Assembly: GCF_000411455.1 (NCBI RefSeq)
Contig: NZ_KE150458.1
Span: forward strand, 508,876-572,875
DNA: 64,000 nucleotides
Reading direction: 5' to 3'
Origin: Microbacterium sp. oral taxon 186 str. F0373
Lineage (GTDB): Bacteria; Actinomycetota; Actinomycetes; Actinomycetales; Microbacteriaceae
Shown here piece by piece: positions 13,914 through 22,734 of this stretch. The translations under genes were made by a program, and so were the position numbers. Position 1 is the first letter of the stretch. Every line of letters starts with the position of its first letter. Below the pieces are notes generated by a model. The model saw nothing but the letters and a program-made list of their open reading frames with translations. It did no database searches and was not told where the DNA came from.

Positions 13914-14855
13914 ATGTCACGATCATCGATCGGAATCACCCTGCAGCACCTGCAGTACTTCATCGAGGTCGCCGCGGAGGGATCGATCAGCGCCGCGGCC
14001 GACCTGCTGTTCGTTTCCCAGCCGACCATGTCCGCCGCGATGCGAGACCTCGAAAGGAAGATCGGCCGCGATCTCCTGCTGCGCTCTGCTCGCGGTGTGA
14101 CCTTGACCCCCGACGGCATCGAGTTCCTCGGCTACGCCCGGCAGGTGGTCGAGCAGGCGGCCCTGCTCGAACAGCGCTACCTGGGCACGCCGCCCTCCCG
14201 ACGCCTGCTGGGCGTGTCCACCCAGCACTACTCCTTCGCGGTCGACGCCTTCGTCCGGATGGTCACAGCGACGGACGCGGCCCAGTACGAGTTCTCGCTG
14301 CGCGAGACGCGCACCTTCGACATCATCGAGGACGTTCGCACGCTGCGCAGCGAACTCGGCATCCTGTTTCGCAACGAGTTCAACCGCAACGTCATCGGAA
14401 AGCTCCTGCGCGACTCGGGACTGGCGTTTCACCCGCTCTTCGTCGCCACGCCACACGTCTTCGTCGCGCGCCGCAATCCGCTCTCACGGCAGCAGAGCGT
14501 GAGTCTCGACGACCTCGCGTCGTTGCCGCGGCTCACCTTCGACCAGGGGGCGAACAACTCGTTCTACTTCGCCGAAGAGATCCTGTCGACACTGTCGAGC
14601 TCTCGGGAGATCCGCGTGTCCGACCGCGCCACGATCTTCAATCTGATGATCGGCTTGAACGGGTACACGATTTCGACGGGCATCATCAGCGACGACCTCG
14701 ATCCCGAGATCGTCGCCGTACCCCTCGACGTCGACGAGCACATCGAGATCGGGTGGATCGGGCGTACGGCGGTGCCCCTGACCGACCAAGCTCAGCGTTA
14801 CCTCACAGAGCTACGCGAGGTCGTGGCCGGCTTCGGCATATCGGTCGTCGGCTGA
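13914..14855 (+). CDS. LysR-family regulator of mesX-mesD
   Basis: A 313-residue LysR regulator: winged helix-turn-helix at residues about 10-68 (SISAAADLLFVSQPTMSAAM) and a periplasmic-binding-like effector domain after about 95. It is transcribed away from mesXD with a shared palindromic intergenic site, so it very likely controls them. By analogy with MetR the effector could be homocysteine or another sulfur compound; nothing in the sequence shows this. The start lacks a ribosome-binding site and sits 6 bases after a -10 hexamer, fitting a leaderless mRNA. Confidence 0.88.
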   Translation: MSRSSIGITLQHLQYFIEVAAEGSISAAADLLFVSQPTMSAAMRDLERKIGRDLLLRSARGVTLTPDGIEFLGYARQVVEQAALLEQRYLGTPPSRRLLGVSTQHYSFAVDAFVRMVTATDAAQYEFSLRETRTFDIIEDVRTLRSELGILFRNEFNRNVIGKLLRDSGLAFHPLFVATPHVFVARRNPLSRQQSVSLDDLASLPRLTFDQGANNSFYFAEEILSTLSSSREIRVSDRATIFNLMIGLNGYTISTGIISDDLDPEIVAVPLDVDEHIEIGWIGRTAVPLTDQAQRYLTELREVVAGFGISVVG

Positions 14856-14923
14856 CGGCACGGGCGACCCCTCGAATGTTCTCCCGCAAGCGCGTACCGT
14901 CGGCGGTGACGAGAGGAGTCGCC

Positions 14924-15133
14924 ATGACCTCGGCATCATCCACACTGTGGGTCGCATACGGCACGGAGGGCAATGTCGTCGGTACGGTGCGAAAGAGCGA
15001 GGACGGCTACACGTCCACCGTCGCCGGCGCCGCTGCGAGCGTCGGCACGTATCCGTCGATGGAGGTCGCGAAGAACGCCCTCCACAGCCACCTTGCTCCC
15101 GGCTCCGACTGGCCACAGTTCCGCGAGCACTGA
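14924..15133 (+). CDS. small hypothetical protein
   Basis: A 69-residue acidic-to-neutral protein with text such as VGTVRKSEDGYTSTVAGA and a C-terminal DWPQFREH. It is preceded by a strong GAGAGGAG. The pattern suggests a small beta-rich domain; I do not recognise the family. It follows the LysR gene by 68 bases on the same strand. Confidence 0.65.
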   Translation: MTSASSTLWVAYGTEGNVVGTVRKSEDGYTSTVAGAAASVGTYPSMEVAKNALHSHLAPGSDWPQFREH

Positions 15134-15171
15134 GCAACGGGCACGGGGGGGTCGGGCTGTGAGTGATCGCT

Positions 15172-15819
15172 TCAGCCCACTGCCCGGGCGTTCGCTGCGG
15201 TGATCTCCGTCGTGGCGGGAGTCCGAACGGCGACCTGCGTGTCGCCGCGCCGGGCGTCCAGCAGCCGCAGTGCGATGTGCACCAGCGGGCCGATGCCGGC
15301 GGCGAACAGCACCGTGCCGAGCCCCACGGTGCCGCCGAGGAGCCACCCCACCAGCAGAACCGTCGCCTCGATCGTGAGTCGGCAGACCCAGAGGGGCCAT
15401 CCCAGCCGGGAGTTCATCCCGGTCATGAGGCCGTCGCGAGGGCCCGGTCCCAGACGAGCTCCGATGTACACGCCGGACGCCAGCGCGACCAGGGCCATAC
15501 CCCCGAGGAATACCGCCACCTGAGCGCCGAGGCCCCCCGCCTCGGGCAGGACCGAGATCGTCAGCTGCATGCTGGTGCCGACGACGAGGATGTTCGCAAC
15601 GGTGCCGATACCCGGACGTTGCCGGAGCGGGATCCACAGCAGCAGCACCAGCAGACCGACGAGGTTCGTGATCCATCCGATGCCTACACCGGTCTGCACC
15701 GACAGCCCCTGCGCGAAGACCGTCCACGGATCCACGCCGATGTGCGCCTGCACCATGATGCCGCAGCCGACACCGTAGAGAACGAGCCCGATGAGCAGGC
15801 GAGAAAGACGTGCTGTCAT
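15172..15819 (-). CDS. yczE: YczE/YitT-family membrane protein
   Basis: A 215-residue protein with about five or six membrane helices. The early GIMVQAHIGVDPWTVFAQG and later GARLGPGPRDGLMTG segments are family hallmarks. Its function is unproven; transport is presumed. I chose ATG 15819 (MTARLSRLL) over one 6 codons earlier. It is transcribed away from a MocR regulator across a palindromic region, the known yczE-yczR arrangement. Confidence 0.85.
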   Translation of the reverse strand: MTARLSRLLIGLVLYGVGCGIMVQAHIGVDPWTVFAQGLSVQTGVGIGWITNLVGLLVLLLWIPLRQRPGIGTVANILVVGTSMQLTISVLPEAGGLGAQVAVFLGGMALVALASGVYIGARLGPGPRDGLMTGMNSRLGWPLWVCRLTIEATVLLVGWLLGGTVGLGTVLFAAGIGPLVHIALRLLDARRGDTQVAVRTPATTEITAANARAVG

Positions 15820-15837
15820 GCGACAATCCAATCTCAT

Positions 15838-15864
15838 AATTGGACACTCTTCAGCAGTCCAATT
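15838..15864. promoter_or_regulatory. MocR/YczR operator palindrome
   Basis: AATTGGAC and GTCCAATT are perfect inverted arms separated by 11 bases. A further related half-site, AATCCAAT, lies next to it toward yczE at 15825-15832. Repeated half-sites between divergent genes are usual for MocR regulators. Confidence 0.7.
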
Positions 15865-15881
15865 CGGATAGAGTGGCCGTC

Positions 15882-17297
15882 ATGGACTCGAGGATCGGCG
15901 CGCGGGCGTTCGCCGGGATGCTGGGCGGGTGGCGCACGAGGGAGCCGGCGTATGAAGCCCTCGCCGACAGCATCCGCATCCTGTGCCTGGATAACCGCAT
16001 CGCCGCGCACACCGCCCTGCCCGCCGAGCGAGAACTCGCCGCGGCACTGTCGGTGAGCCGAACAACGGTGGCGGCCGCCTATCGCAGCCTGCGTAACACC
16101 GGTCACATCGCGAGCCTGCGCGGGTCGGGAAGCGTGACGACGGCTCGGCCGGGTCGCGATATCGGCGGCGTGGCGGCGACGACCGGCGCAATCGATCTCC
16201 AGCAGGCCAGTCCGGCAGCGTGGCCGGGGCTTGCCGGCGTCTTCGCTGATGCCGCGGCGGACGCCGCGCGCATCGTTGCTCGCTCAGGCTATGACGTCCG
16301 CGGCGCAATCGAGCTCCGCCAAGCCATTGCTGAGCGTTACAGCGCGCGCGGAGTCCCGACGACCCCCGACCAGATCGTCGTGACGACGGGTGCGCAATCG
16401 GCGATCCACCTGCTCTCCACCGTTCTCGTCGTCCGTGGGGACCGCGTCGTCATCGAGACGCCGACCTATCCGCACGCGGCAGAGGCGATCCGGGCCGCCG
16501 GCGCGCGACTGGTGGCCGTGCCCGTCACGACACACGGGGGATGGGACCTCGATCGCACGGCTCAGGTCTTCGCACGCACACAGCCGCGCATGGCGTATCT
16601 GATGCCGCGTTTTCAGAATCCGACGGGACGCTCGATGACGGCTGCCGAAGAGGCGGCTTTCGCACACGCCGCGCGCGGCTCACGCTCCACCCTCGTCATC
16701 GACGAGACGACCGCGGATCTGGCCATCGACGGCCCCGCCGATCCACCGGCATTCCGCCACGACGCGGTCGTGCGCGTGGGCTCTCTCGGCAAGATCGTCT
16801 GGGGCGGGCTGCGAGTGGGCTGGATCCGCGCCGACGTCGACCTCGTGCAGCGCATCGTCGCGGCGCGGCCCGCGCGCGAACTCGGCACGCCCGATTTCGA
16901 ACAGGCCGTGGCCACGCGCCTTTTCGCCCACCTTCCAGAGATTCTCGCGCAACGCTCGCTGCTGCTGAGATCGGGCCGCGATGCCCTCCTCGACGCACTC
17001 TCGCGCCGCCTGCCGGAGTGGAAGACTCCGCGGGTTGACGGGGGCGTGGCTCTCTGGGTGGAGCTTGACGCACCGCTGAGCACAGGGCTGGTGCTTGCGG
17101 CGCGCGCCCACGGCGTCTACCTGTCTTCGGGGTCGAGGTTCGGGGTCGACGGACCGCACGACCGGCATCTGCGCCTGCCGTTCACCGCGCCTCCGGACGA
17201 GCTGCGACGTGCCGTCGACACCCTCGCCGACGCCTGGCCCTCGGTACGAGCCGCCGCGCCCGTGAACGGTGGCGAGATCCTCGACGCCGTGATCTGA
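15882..17297 (+). CDS. yczR: MocR-family regulator (GntR-aminotransferase fusion)
   Basis: A 471-residue fusion: a GntR winged helix at about residues 25-95 (LPAERELAAALSVSRTTVAA), then a fold-type I aminotransferase domain. The PLP lysine is in VGSLGKIVWGGLRVGW, with PRFQNPTGR before it. Such proteins use PLP as effector rather than catalysing transamination. Pairing with a divergent yczE-like gene places it in the YczR subgroup. The start is 7 bases after a TAGAGT -10 box without a ribosome-binding site, so the mRNA is probably leaderless. Confidence 0.88.
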   Translation: MDSRIGARAFAGMLGGWRTREPAYEALADSIRILCLDNRIAAHTALPAERELAAALSVSRTTVAAAYRSLRNTGHIASLRGSGSVTTARPGRDIGGVAATTGAIDLQQASPAAWPGLAGVFADAAADAARIVARSGYDVRGAIELRQAIAERYSARGVPTTPDQIVVTTGAQSAIHLLSTVLVVRGDRVVIETPTYPHAAEAIRAAGARLVAVPVTTHGGWDLDRTAQVFARTQPRMAYLMPRFQNPTGRSMTAAEEAAFAHAARGSRSTLVIDETTADLAIDGPADPPAFRHDAVVRVGSLGKIVWGGLRVGWIRADVDLVQRIVAARPARELGTPDFEQAVATRLFAHLPEILAQRSLLLRSGRDALLDALSRRLPEWKTPRVDGGVALWVELDAPLSTGLVLAARAHGVYLSSGSRFGVDGPHDRHLRLPFTAPPDELRRAVDTLADAWPSVRAAAPVNGGEILDAVI

Positions 17298-17314
17298 CGA
17301 GTACAGCGCGGTCG

Positions 17315-17560
17315 TCAGCGCAGATACGCGAGGCACTCGACCGCCTCGTCGAGTCTGCAGAACGAGCCCAACTCGCGCATTCTGGCTCGGGCGAACTCGA
17401 AGCGCTCCGCGTGAAAGCGCACGCCCTGCGTCGACTGCTCGCGTCGCACATGCCCGATCACGACGCCGCGTCTGTCGATCACCCGCCACCGCCGATCGGA
17501 CACCGCGCGTAATGAGCACCCGCGCGCCGAACGAGGCAGGACGCTCGCTGTACTGGTCAT
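17315..17560 (-). CDS. small hypothetical protein
   Basis: An 81-residue basic protein with WRVIDRRGVVIGHV followed by a helical segment with many Arg and Glu. A GGGGTGG stretch precedes ATG 17560. It is convergent with yczR (17 bases apart) and I see no known domain. The 250 bases between it and ssb hold no gene I can support. Confidence 0.6.
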   Translation of the reverse strand: MTSTASVLPRSARGCSLRAVSDRRWRVIDRRGVVIGHVRREQSTQGVRFHAERFEFARARMRELGSFCRLDEAVECLAYLR

Positions 17561-17812
17561 CTCGCCACCCCTCACCGTTAATGTGATCGAAGATACGTTC
17601 GACATCCGACATTGTCGGCGCGCGGCGCTCCGCGACGAGCGGTCGCCACCTCCTCCCCACCGCTCTTCCTCGGGACCGTCTCCACAATCCGGTCTTCCCG
17701 TGCGTCGACGAGCGCCCTCGGGTCGGACGCTGGGGGTGCTGCAGCGCACGCAGGCACGCCAGCGCCGCAGCGTCGCCCGGATCGGCCGGGCATCGAGCGA
17801 AGGAGAATCATC

Positions 17813-18337
17813 ATGAGCGATCGCATCACCGTGATCGGCAACGTCGCGTCCCAGCCCGAGCGTCGGGAGTTGCCGGGCGGGATCCCCGCAATCAGCTTCC
17901 GACTCGCGAGCAGCGAACGTCGGCTGGAGAACGGCCAGTGGGTCGACAGCCACACCAACTGGTACTGGGTCTCGGCGTACCGGAAACTGGCCGATCATGC
18001 CTTGGCGTCACTGCAGAAGGGGCAGCGCGTCATCGTCACCGGTCGCTTCCGCGTGAAGCAGTGGGAGTCGGGCGGCAAGAGCGGGTCGTCGGCCGAGATC
18101 GACGCCGAGGGACTCGGCCACGACCTCATGTTCGGGACCACGACATTCCACAAGGGGCCGTCGTCCGCCACGCCTCCTCCTGCCGCGGATGACGCCGGGT
18201 GGGCTGTGCCCGGCGATACGCACTCCAGCCCGGCACGGGGGGCGGAGAGCGACGCCGAGTCCGAGCAGCCGGCGGAGGCCGTGCTCGTGGGCGTGGGCGG
18301 AGGGGACCGGGATCGCGAGGACACGACCCCGTTCTGA
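17813..18337 (+). CDS. ssb: single-stranded DNA-binding protein
   Basis: A 174-residue SSB. The OB fold fills residues about 1-110, starting MSDRITVIGNVASQPE and including WYWVSAYRKLADH. A disordered acidic tail follows and ends DREDTTPF, close to the DDDIPF-type tip that recruits repair and replication partners. AAGGAGAA precedes the ATG. Standing alone away from rpsF and rpsR, it is probably the second, accessory SSB of the cell. Confidence 0.9.
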   Translation: MSDRITVIGNVASQPERRELPGGIPAISFRLASSERRLENGQWVDSHTNWYWVSAYRKLADHALASLQKGQRVIVTGRFRVKQWESGGKSGSSAEIDAEGLGHDLMFGTTTFHKGPSSATPPPAADDAGWAVPGDTHSSPARGAESDAESEQPAEAVLVGVGGGDRDREDTTPF

Positions 18338-18356
18338 CGCCGCTTAGACTCGTGTC

Positions 18357-18848
18357 GTGCGAAACGTCGGCCAGCGTGCGGTCCCTCTCCCCATCGCTGC
18401 ATGCGTCGGTGTCGCGCTCCTGCTCAGCGGCTGCACCGGCGCGACTCCCGCGCCCACGCCGACGACGTCGGTGTCCAACACGCCCACAGCGACGCCCACA
18501 CCGACTCCGACGGGGCCGGCACTGCAGACGAACGGGTCTGCGACGCAGAACCTGCCCTACTTCGCATCGATCGTGAACGCCGTGGCGGCGGGGCCGCAGG
18601 CGACGCAGGGACGGGCGTACATCGACGCCCTCACCGCCGGCGGGTTCGACAAGTCCGCCATGGAGGTCACGCAGGATCTGACGACGGTCGGCAATCAGGC
18701 CGACTCGATCCAGTTCTCGGTGAAGTGGAAGGGTGAGTGCCTGGTGGGACAGGTCGGCCCGTCGGTGCCCGGCCCGCAGACACGTGTTCTTCCGCTCGTG
18801 CCGGAGGGCACGTGTCTCATCGGACAGACCCGCCCCATCGACTGGTGA
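18357..18848 (+). CDS. secreted lipoprotein, DUF6993-like
   Basis: A 163-residue lipoprotein: signal peptide with lipobox LLSGC (Cys26), a Pro/Thr-rich linker (about residues 30-52), and a globular domain with paired cysteines (GECLVGQ, GTCLIGQ) likely forming a disulfide. The domain resembles DUF6993 from memory. The GTG start is 6 bases after a TAGACT -10 box with no ribosome-binding site, fitting leaderless transcription. Function unknown. Confidence 0.82.
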   Translation: MRNVGQRAVPLPIAACVGVALLLSGCTGATPAPTPTTSVSNTPTATPTPTPTGPALQTNGSATQNLPYFASIVNAVAAGPQATQGRAYIDALTAGGFDKSAMEVTQDLTTVGNQADSIQFSVKWKGECLVGQVGPSVPGPQTRVLPLVPEGTCLIGQTRPIDW

Positions 18849-18940
18849 CAGGCCTGCCCGCGCGGCCGACCGCCGCGGGGGAGCGCGAGAGCCGCCCGCA
18901 CGCCGTGGAGGTCACCACGGCCGCGTAGACTTGGCCCGTT

Positions 18941-20620
18941 ATGGCCGAATACATCTACTCCATGGTCCGTGCCCGCAAAGCGGTGGGCGAGAAGCTCATC
19001 CTCGACGACGTCACGATGGCGTTCCTCCCCGGCGCCAAGATCGGCATGGTCGGCCCCAACGGTGCCGGCAAGTCGACGATCCTGAAGATCATGGCCGGTC
19101 TGGACGCGCCGTCCAACGGTGAGGCCAAGCTGACGCCGGGCTTCACTGTCGGCATCCTGATGCAGGAGCCCGAGCTCGACGAGACCAAGACGGTCCTGGA
19201 GAACATCCAGGAGGGCGTGGCGATCAAGGCCAAGGTCGACCGCTTCAACGAGATCTCGGCGCTGATGGCCGACCCGGACGCCGATTTCGATTCCCTGCTG
19301 GCCGAGATGGGCGTGCTGCAGGAGGAGATCGACGCGGCCGACGGATGGGACCTTGACTCACAGCTCGAGCAGGCCATGGATGCGCTGCGCACCCCGCCCG
19401 CGGACGAGCCCGTCACCAAGCTCTCCGGTGGCGAGCGTCGTCGTGTCGCGCTCGCCAAGCTGCTGCTGCAGAAGCCCGACCTGCTGCTGCTGGACGAACC
19501 CACCAACCACCTGGACGCAGAGAGCGTTCTCTGGCTCGAACAGCACCTCCAGTCGTACAAGGGCGCGGTCATCGCGATCACGCACGATCGGTACTTCCTC
19601 GACAATGTCGCGGAGTGGATCGCCGAGGTCGACCGCGGCCGGCTCATCGGTTACGAGGGCAACTATTCGACCTATCTGGAGAAGAAGGCCGAGCGCCTCG
19701 ACATCCAGGGCAAGAAGGACGCGAAGCTCGCCAAGCGCCTCAAGGACGAGCTCGACTGGGTCCGTTCCTCGGCGAAGGGGCGTCAGACGAAGTCGAAGGC
19801 TCGTCTCGCCCGATACGAAGAGATGGCCTCCGAGGCGGAGCGTACGCGCAAGCTCGATTTCGAAGAGATCCAGATCCCGGCAGGTCCGCGCTTGGGCAGC
19901 GTCGTCATCGAAGCCAAGAAGCTCCGGAAGGGCTTCGGCGATCGCTCCCTCATCGACGGGCTGAGCTTCAGCCTGCCCCCGAACGGCATTGTCGGTGTCA
20001 TCGGCCCCAACGGCGTCGGAAAGACGACGCTGTTCAAGACGATCGTGGGCCTCGAGCCGCTCGACGGCGGCGATCTCAAGGTCGGTGAGACGGTGAAGAT
20101 CAGCTACGTCGACCAGAGCCGCGCCAACATCGACCCGAACAAGACGCTGTGGGAGGTCGTCTCGGACGGTCTCGACATCATCACGGTCGGCAAGACCGAG
20201 ATCCCCTCGCGTGCCTATGTGTCGAAGTTCGGCTTCAAGGGTCCGGACCAGCAGAAGAAGGCAGGGGTGCTCTCCGGCGGTGAGCGCAACCGTCTCAACC
20301 TGGCGCTCACCCTGAAGGAGGGCGGCAACCTGCTCCTGCTCGACGAGCCCACCAACGACCTCGATGTCGAGACGCTGAGCTCGCTCGAGAACGCCCTCCT
20401 GGAGTTCCCGGGCTGCGCGGTGGTGATCACCCACGACCGGTGGTTCCTCGACCGCATCGCGACCCACATCCTCGCCTACGAGGGCACCGACGAGCACCCC
20501 GACAAGTGGTACTGGTTCGAGGGCAACTTCGAGGCGTACGAGGCCAACAAGATCGAGCGCCTCGGCCCGGACGCGGCCAACCCGCACCGCTCGACCCACC
20601 GCAAGCTCACCCGTGACTGA
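18941..20620 (+). CDS. ettA: energy-dependent translational throttle protein EttA (ABC-F)
   Basis: A 559-residue ABC-F ATPase with two nucleotide-binding domains and no membrane part. Walker A motifs are GPNGAGKST (about residue 39) and GPNGVGKTT (about 357), signatures LSGGERRRVALAK and LSGGERNRLNLAL, Walker B LLLLDEPTNHLD and LLLLDEPTNDLD. EttA binds the ribosomal E site and gates the first elongation cycle by ATP level. The C-terminal end overlaps the next start by 8 bases. Confidence 0.96.
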   Translation: MAEYIYSMVRARKAVGEKLILDDVTMAFLPGAKIGMVGPNGAGKSTILKIMAGLDAPSNGEAKLTPGFTVGILMQEPELDETKTVLENIQEGVAIKAKVDRFNEISALMADPDADFDSLLAEMGVLQEEIDAADGWDLDSQLEQAMDALRTPPADEPVTKLSGGERRRVALAKLLLQKPDLLLLDEPTNHLDAESVLWLEQHLQSYKGAVIAITHDRYFLDNVAEWIAEVDRGRLIGYEGNYSTYLEKKAERLDIQGKKDAKLAKRLKDELDWVRSSAKGRQTKSKARLARYEEMASEAERTRKLDFEEIQIPAGPRLGSVVIEAKKLRKGFGDRSLIDGLSFSLPPNGIVGVIGPNGVGKTTLFKTIVGLEPLDGGDLKVGETVKISYVDQSRANIDPNKTLWEVVSDGLDIITVGKTEIPSRAYVSKFGFKGPDQQKKAGVLSGGERNRLNLALTLKEGGNLLLLDEPTNDLDVETLSSLENALLEFPGCAVVITHDRWFLDRIATHILAYEGTDEHPDKWYWFEGNFEAYEANKIERLGPDAANPHRSTHRKLTRD

Positions 20621-21086
20621 GCGACTGCACGTCCCCATCCACCTGCGATGGGGCGACCTCGACGCCTTCAACCACGTCAACAATGCGACGATGCTGAAGC
20701 TGCTCGAAGAAGCGCGTGTGCGGGTGTTCTGGACGCCGGTCTTCGGCGACGAAGCACCCGACACGGCGGTGATCGAGGCGGGTGCGGATGCCGGTGTGCT
20801 GACGCTCATCGCTCATCAGGAGATCGAGTATCTCGCGCCGGTGCCGTACCGGCGCGAGCCGCTCGACATCCAGATGTGGTTCGGAAAGCTCGGAGGATCG
20901 AGCATCGAGGTCTGCTACGAGGTCTACAGCCCGCGCGGCGACGAGCGTCAGACGCTGTATGCGAAGGCATCCTCATCCGTCGTGCTCGTCGAAGCAGATA
21001 CCTTCCGACCGGTGCGACTCACCGACACGATGCGTGACGCGTGGGCTCCCTACCTCGGTGACCCGGTGTCGTTCCGGCGGCGCTGA
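20613..21086 (+). CDS. acyl-CoA thioesterase, hotdog fold (4HBT)
   Basis: A 157-residue single-hotdog thioesterase. LRWGDLDAFNHVNNATMLKLLEEARV is the conserved active-site block with the catalytic Asp in GDLDAFNHVNN. It cleaves acyl-CoA thioesters; the chain length is not evident. GTG 20613 overlaps the ettA stop by 8 bases, so the two are coupled, an arrangement common in this order. Confidence 0.9.
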   Translation: MTERLHVPIHLRWGDLDAFNHVNNATMLKLLEEARVRVFWTPVFGDEAPDTAVIEAGADAGVLTLIAHQEIEYLAPVPYRREPLDIQMWFGKLGGSSIEVCYEVYSPRGDERQTLYAKASSSVVLVEADTFRPVRLTDTMRDAWAPYLGDPVSFRRR

Positions 21087-21108
21087 CAGCGCAACGACTC
21101 ACCCGGCA

Positions 21109-21975
21109 TCAGGGCACGCGGATCATGATCTCCTGCCCGACCGAAGCGACGAGTTCGCCCTCGCGCGTGAAGATCCGACCCGACGAGAGCCCGCGGCCTG
21201 CGCGCGCGCTGGGCGAGTTCTGCACGTACAGCAGCCACTCGTCGACGCGCACGGGCCGGTGCCACCACATCGCGTGATCGAGGCTGGCGACCTTCAGCCC
21301 GGGCTGCGACCAGGCGATCCCATGACCGCGCAGCACCGGCTCCTGGATGGTCAGGTCGCTCATATAGGCCAAGACGGCGCGATGCAGTGCGGGATCGCTC
21401 CCGATAGGCCGCTTCGCGCGCATCCAGACGTTCTGGGCGGGAACGTGCTCGCCATGCACCGCGTCGTAGATCGCTCCCTCGGCATGCACGACCTCGATCG
21501 GGTTGCGATCCAGAAGGCGCTGCGACAGCGGATGCCGTCGCGTCGTCTCCCATCGCGCGAGCGCCTCTTCGGGACCGAGGACGTCCTCCGGCATGCGGCT
21601 CTGGTGGTCCAGGCCGGCATCCTCGTGTTCGAAGGAGGCGATCATGGAGAAGATCGGCACCCCGTCCTGGTACACCTGCGTGCGGCGCGTGGAGAAGGAG
21701 CGGCCGTCGTGGATGCGATCGACCGACAGGGTGACTCCCCGCGTCGCGTCGCCGGGGCGCAGGAAGTACCCGTGCATCGAATGGGGCACGCGATCGTCGC
21801 CGGTCGTCCTGTCCGCGGCGATGATGGCCTGGGCCAGCACCTGGCCCCCGAAGATGCGGCCCGTCGGCATCGGGTGGGAGATCCCGGTGAAGATGTCCTC
21901 GGTCGTCCGGGCGTCACCGGAGGAGATATCCAGGACGTCCAGCATTTCGGCGACCGGATCGGTCTCGCCGCGCAT
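21109..21975 (-). CDS. tesB: acyl-CoA thioesterase II
   Basis: A 288-residue TesB with two fused hotdog domains. FGGQVLAQAIIAA and HSMHGYFLRPGD lie in the first half, and ASLDHAMWWHRP with the late QNSPSARAGRGL in the second, carrying the Asp/Gln/Thr active-site positions. I start at ATG 21975, preceded by GGGAG; an upstream in-frame start would run into the divergent gene. It is convergent with the 4HBT thioesterase. Confidence 0.92.
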   Translation of the reverse strand: MRGETDPVAEMLDVLDISSGDARTTEDIFTGISHPMPTGRIFGGQVLAQAIIAADRTTGDDRVPHSMHGYFLRPGDATRGVTLSVDRIHDGRSFSTRRTQVYQDGVPIFSMIASFEHEDAGLDHQSRMPEDVLGPEEALARWETTRRHPLSQRLLDRNPIEVVHAEGAIYDAVHGEHVPAQNVWMRAKRPIGSDPALHRAVLAYMSDLTIQEPVLRGHGIAWSQPGLKVASLDHAMWWHRPVRVDEWLLYVQNSPSARAGRGLSSGRIFTREGELVASVGQEIMIRVP

Positions 21976-22031
21976 CCCTGCTCCCACACGCTCTCCGTCC
22001 GTGATCCGTACCGCTTGATAGTTTAAGTCGG

Positions 22032-22700
22032 ATGTCTGCACAGCTGTTGTTCCCCGACCCTTCGACGACGTCGGACGTCCTCACTTTCGCCGACCGCGCT
22101 GCGAGACTCGGTGACGGCGCTGTGCGCCTGCGTGCCGCAGGGGGGACACTCGCGCTGACGTCGGCGCCGCTCGCACCCCAGAGCCTGCTGGAGTCCACCC
22201 CGACCGTGCTGGGGATGCGGTTCGTGCGCGTCGACCCCGAACTCGAGTGCGATCTCGTCGTGGATGCCGCGTCACTCACGATCGGCGACGACCCGCGCGC
22301 GGTTGTTCTCCCCGACTCCGCCGTCACGGCACCGTGGGCGGGAGTGTCTCCGCCGCGGGGCGGCTGGGTGGAGGAGAGCGCCGTCGAGGCCGCCACACTC
22401 GCCTCGCGCGCGCAGTGGGGCATCGCGGCCGTGGCCGAAGCGGTCCCCGAGGCCGCCGGCGAAGACGTGGTCCGGCTCGTGCGCGCCCAGGTCTGGGGGG
22501 AGGTCGACGGGGAGCTGGGGCAGCTGCCGCGTGGGGTGGCGTTCGCCGCCTTCGCTCTGGGCTTCATCGCCGGTGGCGAGACGGCTGCGGTTCGGCGCAG
22601 CGGCCCGTGGACGCGGATCACTCTGCAACGCGGGCACGTGCTGACACGGACGCGCGTGCACACGGGGCTGACGGAGGTTCGGGCGACGGGCGTCGCCTGA
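22032..22700 (+). CDS. conserved hypothetical protein
   Basis: A 222-residue soluble protein, Ala/Val-rich, with mixed beta-strands and ending in a strand-rich basic part (WTRITLQRGHVLTRTRVH). I do not recognise the family. It diverges from tesB and has a TAGTTT -10 box 7 bases before its ATG and no ribosome-binding site. Confidence 0.75.
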   Translation: MSAQLLFPDPSTTSDVLTFADRAARLGDGAVRLRAAGGTLALTSAPLAPQSLLESTPTVLGMRFVRVDPELECDLVVDAASLTIGDDPRAVVLPDSAVTAPWAGVSPPRGGWVEESAVEAATLASRAQWGIAAVAEAVPEAAGEDVVRLVRAQVWGEVDGELGQLPRGVAFAAFALGFIAGGETAAVRRSGPWTRITLQRGHVLTRTRVHTGLTEVRATGVA

Positions 22701-22734
22701 AACGCGATCTTGCCCACCCCGCGGCGATGGCACA

